Of a stretch of DNA of 64,000 bases, positions 14,327 through 24,050 are shown piece after piece. The notes beneath the pieces were generated by a model that ran no database searches, was not told where the DNA came from, and worked only from the letters and a program-made list of their open reading frames with translations. This DNA is from Halocaridina rubra (lineage: Eukaryota; Arthropoda; Malacostraca; Decapoda; Atyidae). Location: NCBI GenBank assembly GCA_037179515.1, contig JAXCGZ010017022.1:115001-179000 (forward strand). Reading direction: 5' to 3'. A program made the position numbers and the translations under genes. The number at the start of each line of letters is the position of its first letter. Position 1 is the stretch's first letter.

Positions 14327-14436
14327 ATTGGGAACAGAATCGTAAATCATTGTTAAAGAGTCGTTTCTATGATATCAGTTTTTCCTTTCCTATTTGAGAT
14401 ATAATTTATTACTTTTATCTAAGATACATTGCTATG

Positions 14437-14592
14437 TGCTGGGCACCGCAGTAATGCTGTGGTTAGAGCACTCGATTCTGGAAGTGACAGACTGCCATCG
14501 AGCCCAATGCAGGACATTAGGAAGAGTATCCAGCCATTATTCCCCAGCTCCACCCTGCATCCATCCCTATAATGGGGATTAATAGTGACTAA
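14437..14592 (+). mobile_element. SINE-B copy
   Basis: The head GTGGTTAGAGCACTCGATTC keeps an A-box-like sequence, and ATCGAGCCCAATGC is the B-box region. The body runs through TTCCCCAGCTCCACCC to ATAATGGGGATTAA. Adjacent to an oppositely oriented copy. Confidence 0.65.
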
Positions 14593-15499
14593 AAACTGCA
14601 AATGAACATTGATTTCAATTAATGACTACAGTTTTGGTTAACTTGTACTACAGTATTTATCAGGTAATCGTTCATAATACTGTTGTTTTGAGTAAATTTG
14701 TTAACTCAAAATGGAACGATTGGGCAGTGCCGTTTGGGCACTGACCTTTCGGCACAGCCATTTTCGCACTGTCTGTTTTTGCAAAGATAGGTAGGTTAGA
14801 TTTTCAAAATATAGAAATCTTACTAGTGCCAGAATGTCTTTCGCCAAAAGGGTTAAGCACCAAAATGGCTTCCTTGGAATGTACCAAACCTGTTCTCACC
14901 TGGGCTTGAGTAGAGGCTTTCATGATACCTGAGCTACTGTGTTCTGGGTTTCCTGCCAAGCCCAGGTTTGTTGATTCTGTGTTATATAGGATAAATAAGA
15001 AAGGTTATTACATATTGAAAGAGACCTACATTTTGCAGACTTATTTCAACAAGAATCATGCATCTCACGGATTGCATAATTTACTTAGATTATTAAACTG
15101 TGAATAATAATAATAATAATAATGATAATAATGATAATAATAAAAATAATGCATTATGGATAGCATTTATCTATTACCAGATGCACAGTCTAATTTTCTT
15201 GTTAAATTAAGTTTATTATTAGATGCTGATCCACTAGCTATTACAGCAGAGAAAGAGAATCAGGTAATATGGATTGATCCCATAATTTATATATGTTGAA
15301 GATTATGTAATGTAATACACATTGTCTGTAGAGGATCTCATCTACCTTTTATTTCATTGTGGTTGAGAGTACTGTTGCTGATGCGTGTATGAAGTTTCAT
15401 ACTCCTTCCCCCTTGAGTTGTAATGTCTGAAAAGTTAGATATAAAGACTTTTATGTATTGCCATAATAATTATTAATTTTATACATATATCCTTCTCCA

Positions 15500-15640
15500 G
15501 GAGACCATGGTAGTGCAGTGGTTAGAGAATTAGGATTAGTAAGTTACGCATCTGTAATGGGTCCCAATGCATAGAATTAGAAAGGCCAGTCAGCCTTAAT
15601 TTCCAAGCTTCAGCTTGTCTGTGTCCACCCAGCCAGATTC
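15500..15640 (+). mobile_element. SINE-B copy, diverged
   Basis: Head CATGGTAGTGCAGTGGTTAG, body with GCCAGTCAGCCTTAATTTCC and TGTCTGTGTCCACCC. The 3' tail is lost. Confidence 0.5.
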
Positions 15641-15766
15641 ACTAAGATGGTCATAATCAGTTCAGTGCAGACAACAAGATAGTGGTAATATTTCTTAATA
15701 TAGGGGATTTTATATTCTTGCAGAATCTTGTGCACATAAGTTTTTTAATTTGCAGATTGCTCGCAT

Positions 15767-16101
15767 TGATCTTGTATTACCTGTGAGTTTCTGATCCAAG
15801 CTACTCTCATTTTTTTATATTATATTGCCTCTGAGTTTACGACCTAAGCTACTATCAGTTTCTGATCTAATATTACCTGTGAGTTTCCAATTCAAGCTAC
15901 TATAGTTTTTGATCTTATATTACCAATGAGTTTCCAGTCTGAACTACTACCATTGTTTGATCTTATATTACCTGTGAGTTTCCAAATCAAGCTACTATAG
16001 GATTTTAATCTTATATTAACTGTGAGTTTCTAATTCAAGCTACTTTCGGTTTTTAATTCTATATTACCTGTGAGTTTCCGATCCAAGCTACTGTCGGTTT
16101 T
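15767..16101 (-). repeat. 48-bp minisatellite spanning the receptor stop codon
   Basis: Seven head-to-tail units on the minus strand: 16101-16054, 16053-16006, 16005-15958, 15957-15910, 15909-15863 (47 bp), 15862-15815, 15814-15767. The unit is 16 codons, so it keeps frame. Unit 1 encodes [16 protein letters not shown] and unit 2 KTESSLN then stop; units 3 and 4 stay open in the same frame. Most units contain an ACAGGTAATA donor-like string; units 2 and 6 have lost the GT. Confidence 0.9.
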
Positions 16102-16255
16102 TCTTCCAAAACATCTGTTAAGTTCTTTACGGATGTTGATGGTGTATGTTCCGTAGACAATTGGATTGACACAGCTGTTGCTAACTGCCATGATGAAGAG
16201 AACATCCTGAAAGGAAGTTTCTACCTGTTCAGCTCCTTGTTTATCAAACATGTAC
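16030..16255 (-). CDS. Receptor last exon, TM7 and short tail
   Basis: Acceptor TTTATTTTTAG at 16256-16257, stop TAG at 16030-16032. Encodes TM7 ([11 protein letters not shown]), helix 8 ([10 protein letters not shown]) and a 24-residue tail that is one and a half units of the 48-bp repeat. An internal CAG|GTAATA after the Lys-Leu-Thr codons could act as an alternative donor. Confidence 0.85.
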
Positions 16256-19200
16256 CTAAAAATAAAGAGATTTTTAATAACTGGGGTTTGATATATTAAT
16301 ATTTAGATACTCTGAAAAGGGGGAAGCAAGATATTTTAGATGTTAGGTATTTATTACACTTTATTGGATGAGCGGTGCTACTTTAGTGCGCAGTCTTCTT
16401 CACTATCTTTAGGCTGTTGTAACCTAACCTAACCTGGTTAGGTTAGCTTAGTTTGGTAAGGTCAGGTTAGGGTACAAAAGCATCTTGACCTAACCAAACT
16501 AATCTAACCTAACCTTATTTGGTAAGGTTAGTGTACAACAGACTGCATATAGTGAGGTAGACTGTGCCTAAAGTTGCACAGGCCAGGCTTTCTGATTTTT
16601 TTTTTTAAAGGCACATAAGCGAAAATAGCAGAGTAATACCGTACCACAATACCATGACCACATATGGTGTCCAGCATATCACAAAGGCAAGGACAATGAT
16701 GACTGTCATCTTGAGAGTCCTCACTCTCGCTCGTTCAATGGTTGTCATGTCACTTCTCCGGAGCCTGATACGCCCCTCTCGGCTGCTGCAGTTGCTGCTG
16801 TCATCTGAATGGAAATAAATATTGACTTTAGAGAGTGATCGATCTAATTTTACGTCACTGATTCTTTTTTCAATTTAGGGTTAGGATGGTGCCCTTTTTC
16901 GGAAGACTTTTGTTTTGGCAGTGCAACTGTTAACCTGTGGAATTGCCCTTTCTAACGTCATATCTTGTCGGGTGTCGAACCTACGACCTAATGAATCAAA
17001 GTTGCATGGGCTACTAACTCGGCCACATTTATTAACATTAGTGTATTGTTCGGTAATTCAACTTTATACATTGTTTTAAGTAGTATAATCTGGTTCTAAA
17101 GGAGATAAAGAATCTATTTAGTTTGTATATACTGTATAGCAATACGTCTTTTATAGCAATTGTGGGCCTTTGGTAGCCTGTGATACCAAAACCTTGTTAG
17201 TTTCATCAGAGTTCTGTTCCAGTATTGTTGTATCTTACTTTTTCTTGAATTTTTTAATTAAGTATCTTGGCATAGCAATCCTGAATTAAATAGGTTATTG
17301 CAAGTTCCCTGACCCTCCGGAACTAGGTTTTATAGATTGAAAGGCAGGAATTAAAAATGCTCTCGGAGCTGGGGAATTCAGGCTGGATGCTCCTCTCATT
17401 ATTCTTTGGTGATTGCAAACTTGGATGTATCACTTCCTGAGATGAGCGCTCTAACAACTTTTCTGCAGTCCAGGATGACCCATAGATTTTAATGAAATAC
17501 TATACAGATCTGTATTTTAGATATTGTAAACTGAGAGGGATTTAGCAACATGTCTCCTAACCTCTTCATTCATTTTTTAGTTCTTAATAGTTCACACGCC
17601 ATTCACTAGAAGCATATTTTTGCCAAAGCTGACATCTACAGCATCTTTATTCTTATTGCCTTTTTTTTCTGTATGCCCTAGACAGATTAAATTGATTCTA
17701 GCTAAACCTATGAGTGGATTTCAGCGAAACTTTTAGTAATTGGATATTCGTTTTCATCACATTGTTATGTAACTGACTAAATAATTATCTTTACAATGGA
17801 CTAGATGCTTAGTCAATCCCTTTTTTTCCCTATAAAAGATTTTTTTTTTGCAAAATTTGAAATCTGGATTTGCCACTTCTTCCTTATAGCCTTATGGGAT
17901 TAGTTTACCCACTACCTTTACATATTTACACGTTTACCTATTTCCTTTCCCTCTTTTCTTTGGTCTTTAGGAATTATCCCCAGTAATGGATGAGGGGCTC
18001 ATTAATGTCTCTACCCCCACATGATTTTTTTATTGTTAGCTTAGGCCTGATGTTTATTCTAGGGTTACCTAAAGGTGTGATCACTAGGGGACTGCAGTAG
18101 CTATTTATCCCCAAGAAGCTAAGAGGAATGATCAAGGTATGTATGGTGAATGTGTGCCTTGACTCAGCCACCTCCTTTACAATGGAGATTGCATCCGTTG
18201 TACATGTATGTATGTATGTACACAATAAATTGTGTATAAACTTGAATATTTCCTCCACTTTCTCCCTCATGATGTTAAAGTCCACTAAATAAGGTTGAGT
18301 GATGGGATGGGAATCCCATCATTTGTATTTTTATCCCTCAAAGAGTTAAGTTTTTGCTTTGATTCAGCCACGCCCCTTTATAAAGGTTATTATTATATGC
18401 TATATAAACTGCAATTAATGGAAAGTGTGTATAGATTTTAATACATATTTATAATTTTATGCAATGCATAGGAGTTAGTAATAATGAATGAGAATATGGT
18501 CACCGTGGCATAGTGTTAGCGCTCACGACTTTGAGTTGTCAAGTCGAGGGATTGTGGTCCACCTGTCTGATGTTAGAATGAGCTTTCAGTCATGGTAACG
18601 ATCACCCTTGCCAGAGTCAAAGTCCTTTGCAAGAAGGCACCGTCCAAGCCCTTATTAGAAAAGGGAGTCCTTGACGTAAAACCAATGACAGTAAAAATTA
18701 ATGAGAATATACACACCTTTAGGATCCTTTGATTTTTGTGTGATTTCCCAGAGGATTCTGAGATAAACGACTATGATGATAAGAAGCGGCAAGAAATACA
18801 TGACGACGAGACAGAAGACGTTATAGGTCCTCTCTTCCAGGGGCGTCTCGAAGAAGTAAAATGTAACGCACTGCTTGAAATGTTTGTATTGGGGATGACT
18901 TGCCTCATAAAATATGACACTCTGTGGGTATAAGGTATTGTTCAGTTGCATTGCTCGGTAGGGTGTGTGTGTATTAATGTATGTGACACTGGACTGGCAA
19001 GGAAATTCCCTTCATCCAGCCAAGCACCAAGAAAACAGTGAGACGAAGAAAAAGTAGAAGTTTGAGAGCAAGGCAGAAATAAGAAAAAGATAAACAATAG
19101 GAAAAAACAGGCTTAAAGAACAGTTGATGTAATGAGGACCTTGAGATATGGCAGGATTAGTTACATATGTTTAGTTTATATATGCACATATTATTACTGA

Positions 19201-19637
19201 AATTCACAGAAAGCCAGGTGAATTCGAAAGCAATTTATATACTGTATTCACAGAATGCCAGGTGAGCAAATATAATTCTTAGTATTACCTGTGGCACGGA
19301 GCAAACAGCTGCCACGGACCATGCAAAGGAGAGCATCATCTTTCCTCTTCTTTGAGCATCATTTACCTGTCAGGTGTTTGAGAATATTTGGTTTATTAGG
19401 AAAAATATAGGTGTTTAATGCATTCAGTTTATACAAGAAGGAAAATGGTCGCATGGGTTTGCAGATATTGTGGTACACTTTAGTGAGATTGAAAATGAAA
19501 ATGAGATTTGAACAATTGTTGATCGATAATAACCATCCAGTACCATGAATAATCACTAAAACTGTGGCTTCTTTTTTCTTTTTCAGACCATTTATTATTA
19601 TTAAAAATCTTTTACGTATTTGATCATAATTTTGGTT

Positions 19638-19706
<69 letters not shown>

Positions 19707-20310
19707 CTTGACATATTTTATTCAATGTATAGAGATACAGTTGACGTGTGCTTACCTTGAGAGGATGCACAATGGCAAAATATCTATCGAGGCTGATGCA
19801 GACGAGCACCAGTGATGACAAGTAGAGTCCAAAAGCTCTGAAGAAATTCAGAAGCTTACAGGCCAAGTTCCCTGCTAACCACTGCACAGTTATTCTCCAA
19901 CCCACTTCGATGGGGAAGTTTATGAGTGTGACCATCAAATCGGCCACTGCTAAATGCATGATCATCAGATTGACCCTGGATTTCCTGTGACGATTTCGAA
20001 ATAGGGTGATGAAAACAGTCAGGTTGCCTATGGCTGCGATGACGAAGAGGACGCTGTAGGCAGCGATATCGTTGATGGAGCGCTCGTCAAACCTCAGGTG
20101 AGGTGGTAGAGTCGTACTGTTGATTTGGGGTTCTTCTGGGACAGTGATGTTCCACTGGCAGTCAGGGTTATCCCATCCTAAGAGGCAGTCACTGTTGTTA
20201 AAGGAGTGTTCCAGCCAGTTTCCAGTCATATCGTTGTATTTTTTCCTTGATTTATCATCGGTTTCCAGAGCCTCATCGGCTGTCATGCTGTTGGTGTCAG
20301 AAAATTCCAT
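16030..20310 (-). CDS. AKH/RPCH-type neuropeptide GPCR (GnRH-receptor superfamily), five coding exons
   Basis: Joining 20310-19756, 19366-19289, 18921-18717, 16804-16645 and 16255-16030 gives 407 residues; every junction is GT-AG and in phase. Visible features: N-glycosylation sequons at N38, N54 and N64; TM1 with GN (N96); TM2 with LAVAD (D124); C151 pairing with C229 in loop 2; DRY at 175-177; W201 in TM4; P256 in TM5; CWTP at 323-326 in TM6; NPIVY at 363-367 in TM7; and C381 as a possible palmitoylation site. The [26 protein letters not shown] and HPLK segments are typical of insect adipokinetic hormone receptors and unlike corazonin receptors. In crustaceans the AKH relative is red-pigment-concentrating hormone, so a plasma-membrane RPCH receptor is the best reading; an ACP receptor is the alternative. 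The start ATG follows an in-frame TGA 15 codons upstream. The C-terminus is made of minisatellite sequence. Confidence 0.85.
16374..16577. mobile_element. MITE-like element carrying telomere-like repeats, in a receptor intron
   Basis: The two ends are imperfect inverted repeats of about 45 bp: left CTACTTTAGTGCGCAGTC, right reversed CAACTTTAGGCACAGTC, both continuing to CTGTTGTA. Between them are inverted clusters of CCTAA and TTAGG units, the arthropod telomere motif. No coding capacity. Confidence 0.65.
16645..16804 (-). CDS. Receptor exon, intracellular loop 3 and TM6
   Basis: Acceptor TTTCCATTCAG, donor TTGTG|GTACGG, phase 1 in and 2 out. Encodes a Ser- and Arg-rich third loop and TM6 with [11 protein letters not shown]. 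The donor GTACGG is a weak match, but phase and conserved protein sequence both support this junction. Confidence 0.8.
16852..17029 (-). mobile_element. SINE-A copy, old
   Basis: Reverse copy with TTTTACGTCACTGATTC at its tail and GCCACATT-type remains of the head; many substitutions. Lies in the receptor intron between the TM5 and TM6 exons. Confidence 0.55.
17370..17475 (-). mobile_element. SINE-B fragment
   Basis: Contains GAGCTGGGGAATTCAGGCTG and a mutated head near CACTTCCTGAGATGAGCGC; the 3' tail is missing. Confidence 0.45.
18095..18402 (+). repeat. Family D copy and adjacent partial copy
   Basis: 18095-18221 has TATCCCCAAGAAGCTAAG and GTGCCTTGACTCAGCC. 18310-18402 repeats the second half (TTTGATTCAGCCACGCCCC) in degraded form. 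Confidence 0.5.
18500..18685 (+). mobile_element. SINE-A copy close to a splice donor
   Basis: Head GTCACCGTGGCATAGTGTTA, body with GTAACGATCACCC, tail GAGTCCTTGACGTAAAACC. It is antisense to the receptor, its 3' end about 30 bases inside the intron from the TM5 exon donor. Confidence 0.65.
18717..18921 (-). CDS. Receptor exon, extracellular loop 2 and TM5
   Basis: Acceptor TTATACCCACAG, donor AAAG|GTGTGT, phase 0 in and 1 out. Encodes the loop with [14 protein letters not shown], the disulphide Cys, and TM5 with [19 protein letters not shown] lies about 30 bases into the next intron. Confidence 0.85.
19289..19366 (-). CDS. Receptor exon, TM4
   Basis: 78 bases in phase 0 on both sides, acceptor CACCTGACAG and donor CAG|GTAATA. 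Encodes [20 protein letters not shown] and then VCSVPQ, the second intracellular loop and TM4 with its conserved Trp. It is too short and ATG-less to appear as an open frame of its own. Confidence 0.85.
19644..19704. repeat. (TA)n microsatellite in a receptor intron
   Basis: About 61 bp of pure dinucleotide, 51 bases from the first coding exon's donor. Confidence 0.95.
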
Positions 20311-20382
20311 TTTCGGCTGATGTTGACTAGGGTCGATGCCAAAGGCCTGTTTTCAAACTGTAGTCTTGGTTTCATTAATCAT
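19756..20382 (-). CDS. Receptor exon with start codon (N-terminus to TM3)
   Basis: The exon probably begins at 20382, after the acceptor-like CTTGTTTTTAACAG, giving a 72-base 5' untranslated part. Coding starts at 20310 and ends at 19756 (AAG|GTAAGC, phase 0) after HPLK. It encodes the extracellular N-terminus, TM1-TM3 and the DRY motif. At least one further 5' untranslated exon is implied upstream but was not identified. A (TA)n tract starts about 50 bases into the following intron. Confidence 0.85.
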
Positions 20383-20436
20383 CTGTTAAAAACAAGAAAT
20401 GATCTAATATTTAACTGGATTGAGAAAGCATGAAAT

Positions 20437-20572
20437 ATAAAGGGGGTGGCCGAGCCAAAAAACACTCATCCCCAATGATCTCCACATACCGCCACTACTC
20501 CTCTTATCTCCTTGGGGATAAAGGGTTGCCATATTTCCCCCATACTTCTCTGCTTGGGGCACCCCCTGAGTA
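20437..20572 (-). repeat. Dispersed repeat family D
   Basis: Reverse copy with CTCCTTGGGGATAAAGGG and GGGTGGCCGAGCC blocks. Confidence 0.5.
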
Positions 20573-20609
20573 AGCGGGAAAGGATATTCTACAGTGATAC
20601 TCAACAGCA

Positions 20610-20763
20610 GTTTTATATATCACAATTAGTCCCCATTTGAATGGAGGTGGACACAGTTATTTAGTGCTTTTGGATTTAGGCTAGATGCTCTCCCAATGCC
20701 CCCTGGTGGGATCAGACCAGCATTAGTCACTTTCTGACTCAACCACTGGGCCACTGCTGCCCC
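20610..20763 (-). mobile_element. SINE-B copy
   Basis: Reverse copy from CACAATTAGTCCCCATTTG to GGCCACTGCTGCCCC; moderately diverged. Confidence 0.6.
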
Positions 20764-20827
20764 TTGGTAAAGAATACAACCATATTTATAGATATCACAC
20801 TATCTCATAATTACGTGATTTGATCTA

Positions 20828-21005
20828 TTTTACATCACGGGGTCCCATTTCCTACTAAGGGCTAGGATGGTCCCTTCTTGCGAAGGACTTTGGTTTTGGC
20901 AAATGTGACCATTACCCGGAGTGAATGGCCTACCTAACCTCAGATCGTGGCGGGCCTCGACCTTATGAATCAAAGTAGCGAATGTTACCATTCGGCCACG
21001 GTGAC
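20828..21005 (-). mobile_element. SINE-A copy
   Basis: Reverse full-length but diverged copy: tail TTTTACATCACGGGGTCCC, head end CGGCCACGGTGAC. Confidence 0.65.
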
Positions 21006-21142
21006 CGTACACACACTTAGTCTCATATTGTTAGAAATGCAAATGTTCCTTGAATATACTCAGATTTGTGGTCCTGATGCTGCATAAACCACATAATTTT
21101 CACAAGAGAGCTACGGAATGAACATATTTATCATGTTCAAAG

Positions 21143-21299
21143 CCTGAGCCCATGGTTAGCATGCTTGACTCGAGAAGAGACAGACCTGTGTTTGATTCCA
21201 CAACGCCGCATTAGAAAGGGTCATCTTGCCTTATTGCCCAGCTCCAACCTGGCTTTGTCTACCCCCATTCGAAATGGGGAATAATAATGACACACAAAA

Positions 21300-21364
<65 letters not shown>
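21143..21364 (+). mobile_element. SINE-B copy followed by (ATT)n
   Basis: Head CATGGTTAGCATGCTTGACTC, body CCAGCTCCAACCTGGC, tail CCCCATTCGAAATGGGG. About 21 ATT units follow (21301-21364), suggesting the array grew from the SINE tail. Confidence 0.65.
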
Positions 21365-21365
<1 letters not shown>

Positions 21366-21604
21366 TCCCTTGGCGAAAATAAGTTATTATTTCTCTCTAA
21401 TTATCTCTTTCCCGCAAAGACTCAGGAGAGAAAAAAGACCCTCCATAATGTTGAAACTTCTCACATAATTCTTAACTACATTTACTCCATTAAAGGACAG
21501 ATACATTAGCTCTATGTTAAAAAGGTGTGATCCTTCATACTTGTTCTAGATGATTCACCCTTAAACAAGGCATAGGAAGTATGTGCAGTGTGTGTGTATG
21601 TATT

Positions 21605-21795
21605 TACGTAATTTTGCTCTTGAGAAAGGGCCCTATGCTCGTAACTCCCTGTCTCCTGAACAGATTTATTTTTATTTTTACTTAATGATACTTATAATAT
21701 TTGTCATTAAAACTATGAATGGGGTTAGCATTTACTGCTTCCTCGCTTAGCGCATTCCAATTATCAATCTTACGCAAAAAAAGGACTTCCTTGCA
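21605..21795 (-). pseudogene. LINE reverse-transcriptase C-terminus and 3' end
   Basis: Reading the minus strand gives RKSFFCVRLIDNWNALSEEA then VNANPIHSFND, matching the typical last residues of CR1/L2-like LINE ORF2 ('FFxxRVVxxWNSLPxEVVxA...FK'). Then comes a 3' end with TACGAGCATAGGGCCCTTTC. Related to 44408-44640. Confidence 0.6.
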
Positions 21796-21796
21796 G

Positions 21797-21870
21797 ACTC
21801 TGTGGCGCAGTGGTAGCGTATGAGGCTGGTAATATGCTAGCCCCAGGTTTGATCCTGGCTCGTGATTGGA
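21797..21870 (+). pseudogene. tRNA-like sequence (SINE head or tRNA pseudogene)
   Basis: Starts ACTCTGTGGCGCAGTGGTAG, A-box-like, with GGTTTGATCCT as a B-box. It is not backed by a clean acceptor stem, so I do not call a functional tRNA. Confidence 0.35.
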
Positions 21871-22004
21871 TTAGCTTAACTGTTTCATGTGAAGCTACTT
21901 TAAATTGAACAATTTGGGGTTCGGTGATTTCCTATCTGTCTACCTAATTATTCAGCCAGTGCCTGGAGATTACTGGGTCCACGTGATTGGAGAGGGAGCT
22001 TGTA

Positions 22005-22260
22005 TGTGTACCGGGTATTTACCTAATTGTGTTGACGGGGAAGAACCCTATGCTCACTATTCGTCTCTTGGCCAGTTTCTTTTTTGAAAATAGGTTCATT
22101 TCTTGGCAGAGTTCAATTACCAGTTATTCCTACATTAAAAGAGTACTTTCCTACATAAGGCAAAGAAGTATTTTGTCGTTTTTCAACACAAGAGCGCTCT
22201 TCAACCTATATTTTTGTCTTAACTGAAGATAGCATTACGTTTTTAACCCCACATAGCCAA
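22005..22260 (-). mobile_element. LINE 3' end fragment
   Basis: Begins TATTTACCTAATTGTGTTGA and continues AACCCTATGCTC, the reversed 3' end seen in the other LINE fragments. The rest is AT-rich and degraded. Confidence 0.4.
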
Positions 22261-23460
22261 CATGGTATGCTCAGTAAACAAATCGAGGTGGCGGTTGTTG
22301 TCTAAGGCTAGAGAGACGCTATTACTCCCCCTTTGTTAATCCCTATATGGCTTGGTTATTGAACATGTGCAGACCATGAGTGGTTGTTCTCGAGACCTCC
22401 TGGGTGATAGACAAGCACTGTCGCTGCTGAGCTAAGCCAGCTTTCTTTTTCCCTTCTTCTTGGCTTTGCAGATTAGCAGAGGACTCATGAGGGCTTATGA
22501 GGTGCCAAGTTCGGTTCCATGCGTTCGTTAGTCATACTTATGTTTTTACATGAGTCTCACAGATTAAAAGAATGTCGTACAATCCTTTATATGCTAGGTT
22601 GCTCCTGTTAACTCGACAGCGTCAATGAGTATGTTATTAGGTGTTTTCATGCTTTTTTTTTATAGGAGCAGTACTGCCCCTCTTGTTACTCCCCTTAAAT
22701 TAGTATTCTTTTTTATCCCTCTGTAATTGTCTTTAAAAGTTCTCATGTTAGCAAAATTTGATTCTGTTTATTATTATTATTATTTTTATTATTATTATTA
22801 TTATTGGTGTTGTTGTGTGTGTGGGATTTATGACAATACTGTATTGTAGTATGTAGGAGTATTGGTATCACTATTACTATTACTACTACTGCTGCTGCTT
22901 CTACTACTACTACTAGTACAATGCTACTAGTAAATTACCCTGGGCGTTGCATTTTCTATCTTTACCTTTAAGTCGATGGATTTTTTTTTTCATTCGGTGA
23001 CTTATTAAATTTTAATGCCTCGCAGCTTCAATCTCTCATGTTTATAATTTGTTTTAGTCTACTCTTGTGTTGTCTCTTGAAAATTTTAGTTTTTGGGTTT
23101 TTAGAACAGCCCCACAGTTTTTTTATGCTTAATACTCTTTCTTGCCACGTTAATGGATGTCTTGTGTATATACTTTCCTGCTTCACCTTGTTTTTCTGCT
23201 CCAATATATAATACTCATATTGTATCTTGGCAAGCTTAAAAGTATTATTTTTGTTGTTGCATTGAAGCAAACACACATTATTTCATGTACTTTTAAGAAC
23301 TGGACAAATAGCTTAGCTTTTTTATTTCCTTCTGTTTAGATATTTCCATTTATTGTTCTCATCATGAAAATAAAACTAAGTGAAAGCTTATTTCTTATTT
23401 TCCTCACTGGTTAAAAACTTCCATTATACATTTCATGCCCTTGAAAATTGGATGGAGAAT
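22261..23460. other. No gene seen; short (ATT)n and (ACT)n tracts
   Basis: Contains an interrupted ATT run at about 22769-22806 and TAC/TGC trinucleotide runs near 22872-22917. No supported coding sequence. Confidence 0.45.
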
Positions 23461-23462
23461 TG

Positions 23463-23880
23463 GGGGTAAATCAGCAATGGGTTTCTGGTTGTTGTTGGTT
23501 TAGATTCTCCACCCACGGATGGGTGGAACGGGTCATGGAGGACTCATAGGGCGGTCGCCAGCCGGCACAGGCCCCAACCCCCACTGTGGTGACCAGCCAC
23601 AGCAGTAGCCTCCCCAGTAAACAGCTTCAACTCTCTTGCCTGGACGAGCGCGATCCGTCGACCTCGCAAATGCGAGGCCAGTGCGTTACCACTGTACTAG
23701 CCAGGAGGCTAAGGGTTTCTGGTCCCATAGCAAAAGGAGTTCGCCTTTGTACTTTATATTTCCAAGGAGCTAAGATGAGAGAGATGTGGAGAATTGGCTT
23801 TATGGTGAATGGTTGTGTGCTTTGACTTGGCCACCCTCCATATGAGAGGAACTTTTGCCATTGTATATGCATTTACTATT
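23463..23880 (+). repeat. Family D copy split by a SINE-C
   Basis: The left part (GGGGTAAATCAGCAATGGG) stops at 23489 and resumes at 23713 with CCAAGGAGCTAAG and GTGTGCTTTGACTTGGCC. The interruption is the SINE-C copy. Confidence 0.65.
23490..23712 (-). mobile_element. SINE-C nested in repeat D
   Basis: Reverse copy: GATTCTCCACCCACGGATGG at its 3' end, CCAGCCGGCACAGGCCCC in the middle, AGCCAGGAGGCT at the tRNA-like head. Flanked by an 11-bp duplication GGGTTTCTGGT at 23479-23489 and 23713-23723. A GTTGTTGGTTT stretch is the reversed simple tail. Confidence 0.8.
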
Positions 23881-23919
23881 GTACTTTTTCTCTTGGTGCT
23901 CAGAAACTTCCAGTGGATG

Positions 23920-24050
23920 AATACGCAAGTCGGGAAGCAACTAACGCTAGTTCGATTTCACTGGGAGCCGTAAAGATGGGTATCTAGCCTTAATCCCACA
24001 GCTGCAACATGTCTGTCCACCCCCATTCGAAGGGGGACCATTTGTGACAG
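23920..24050 (+). mobile_element. SINE-B, 5'-truncated
   Basis: Starts inside the head (AAGTCGGGAAGCAACTAACG) and runs to CCCCCATTCGAAGGGGGACC. Confidence 0.6.
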
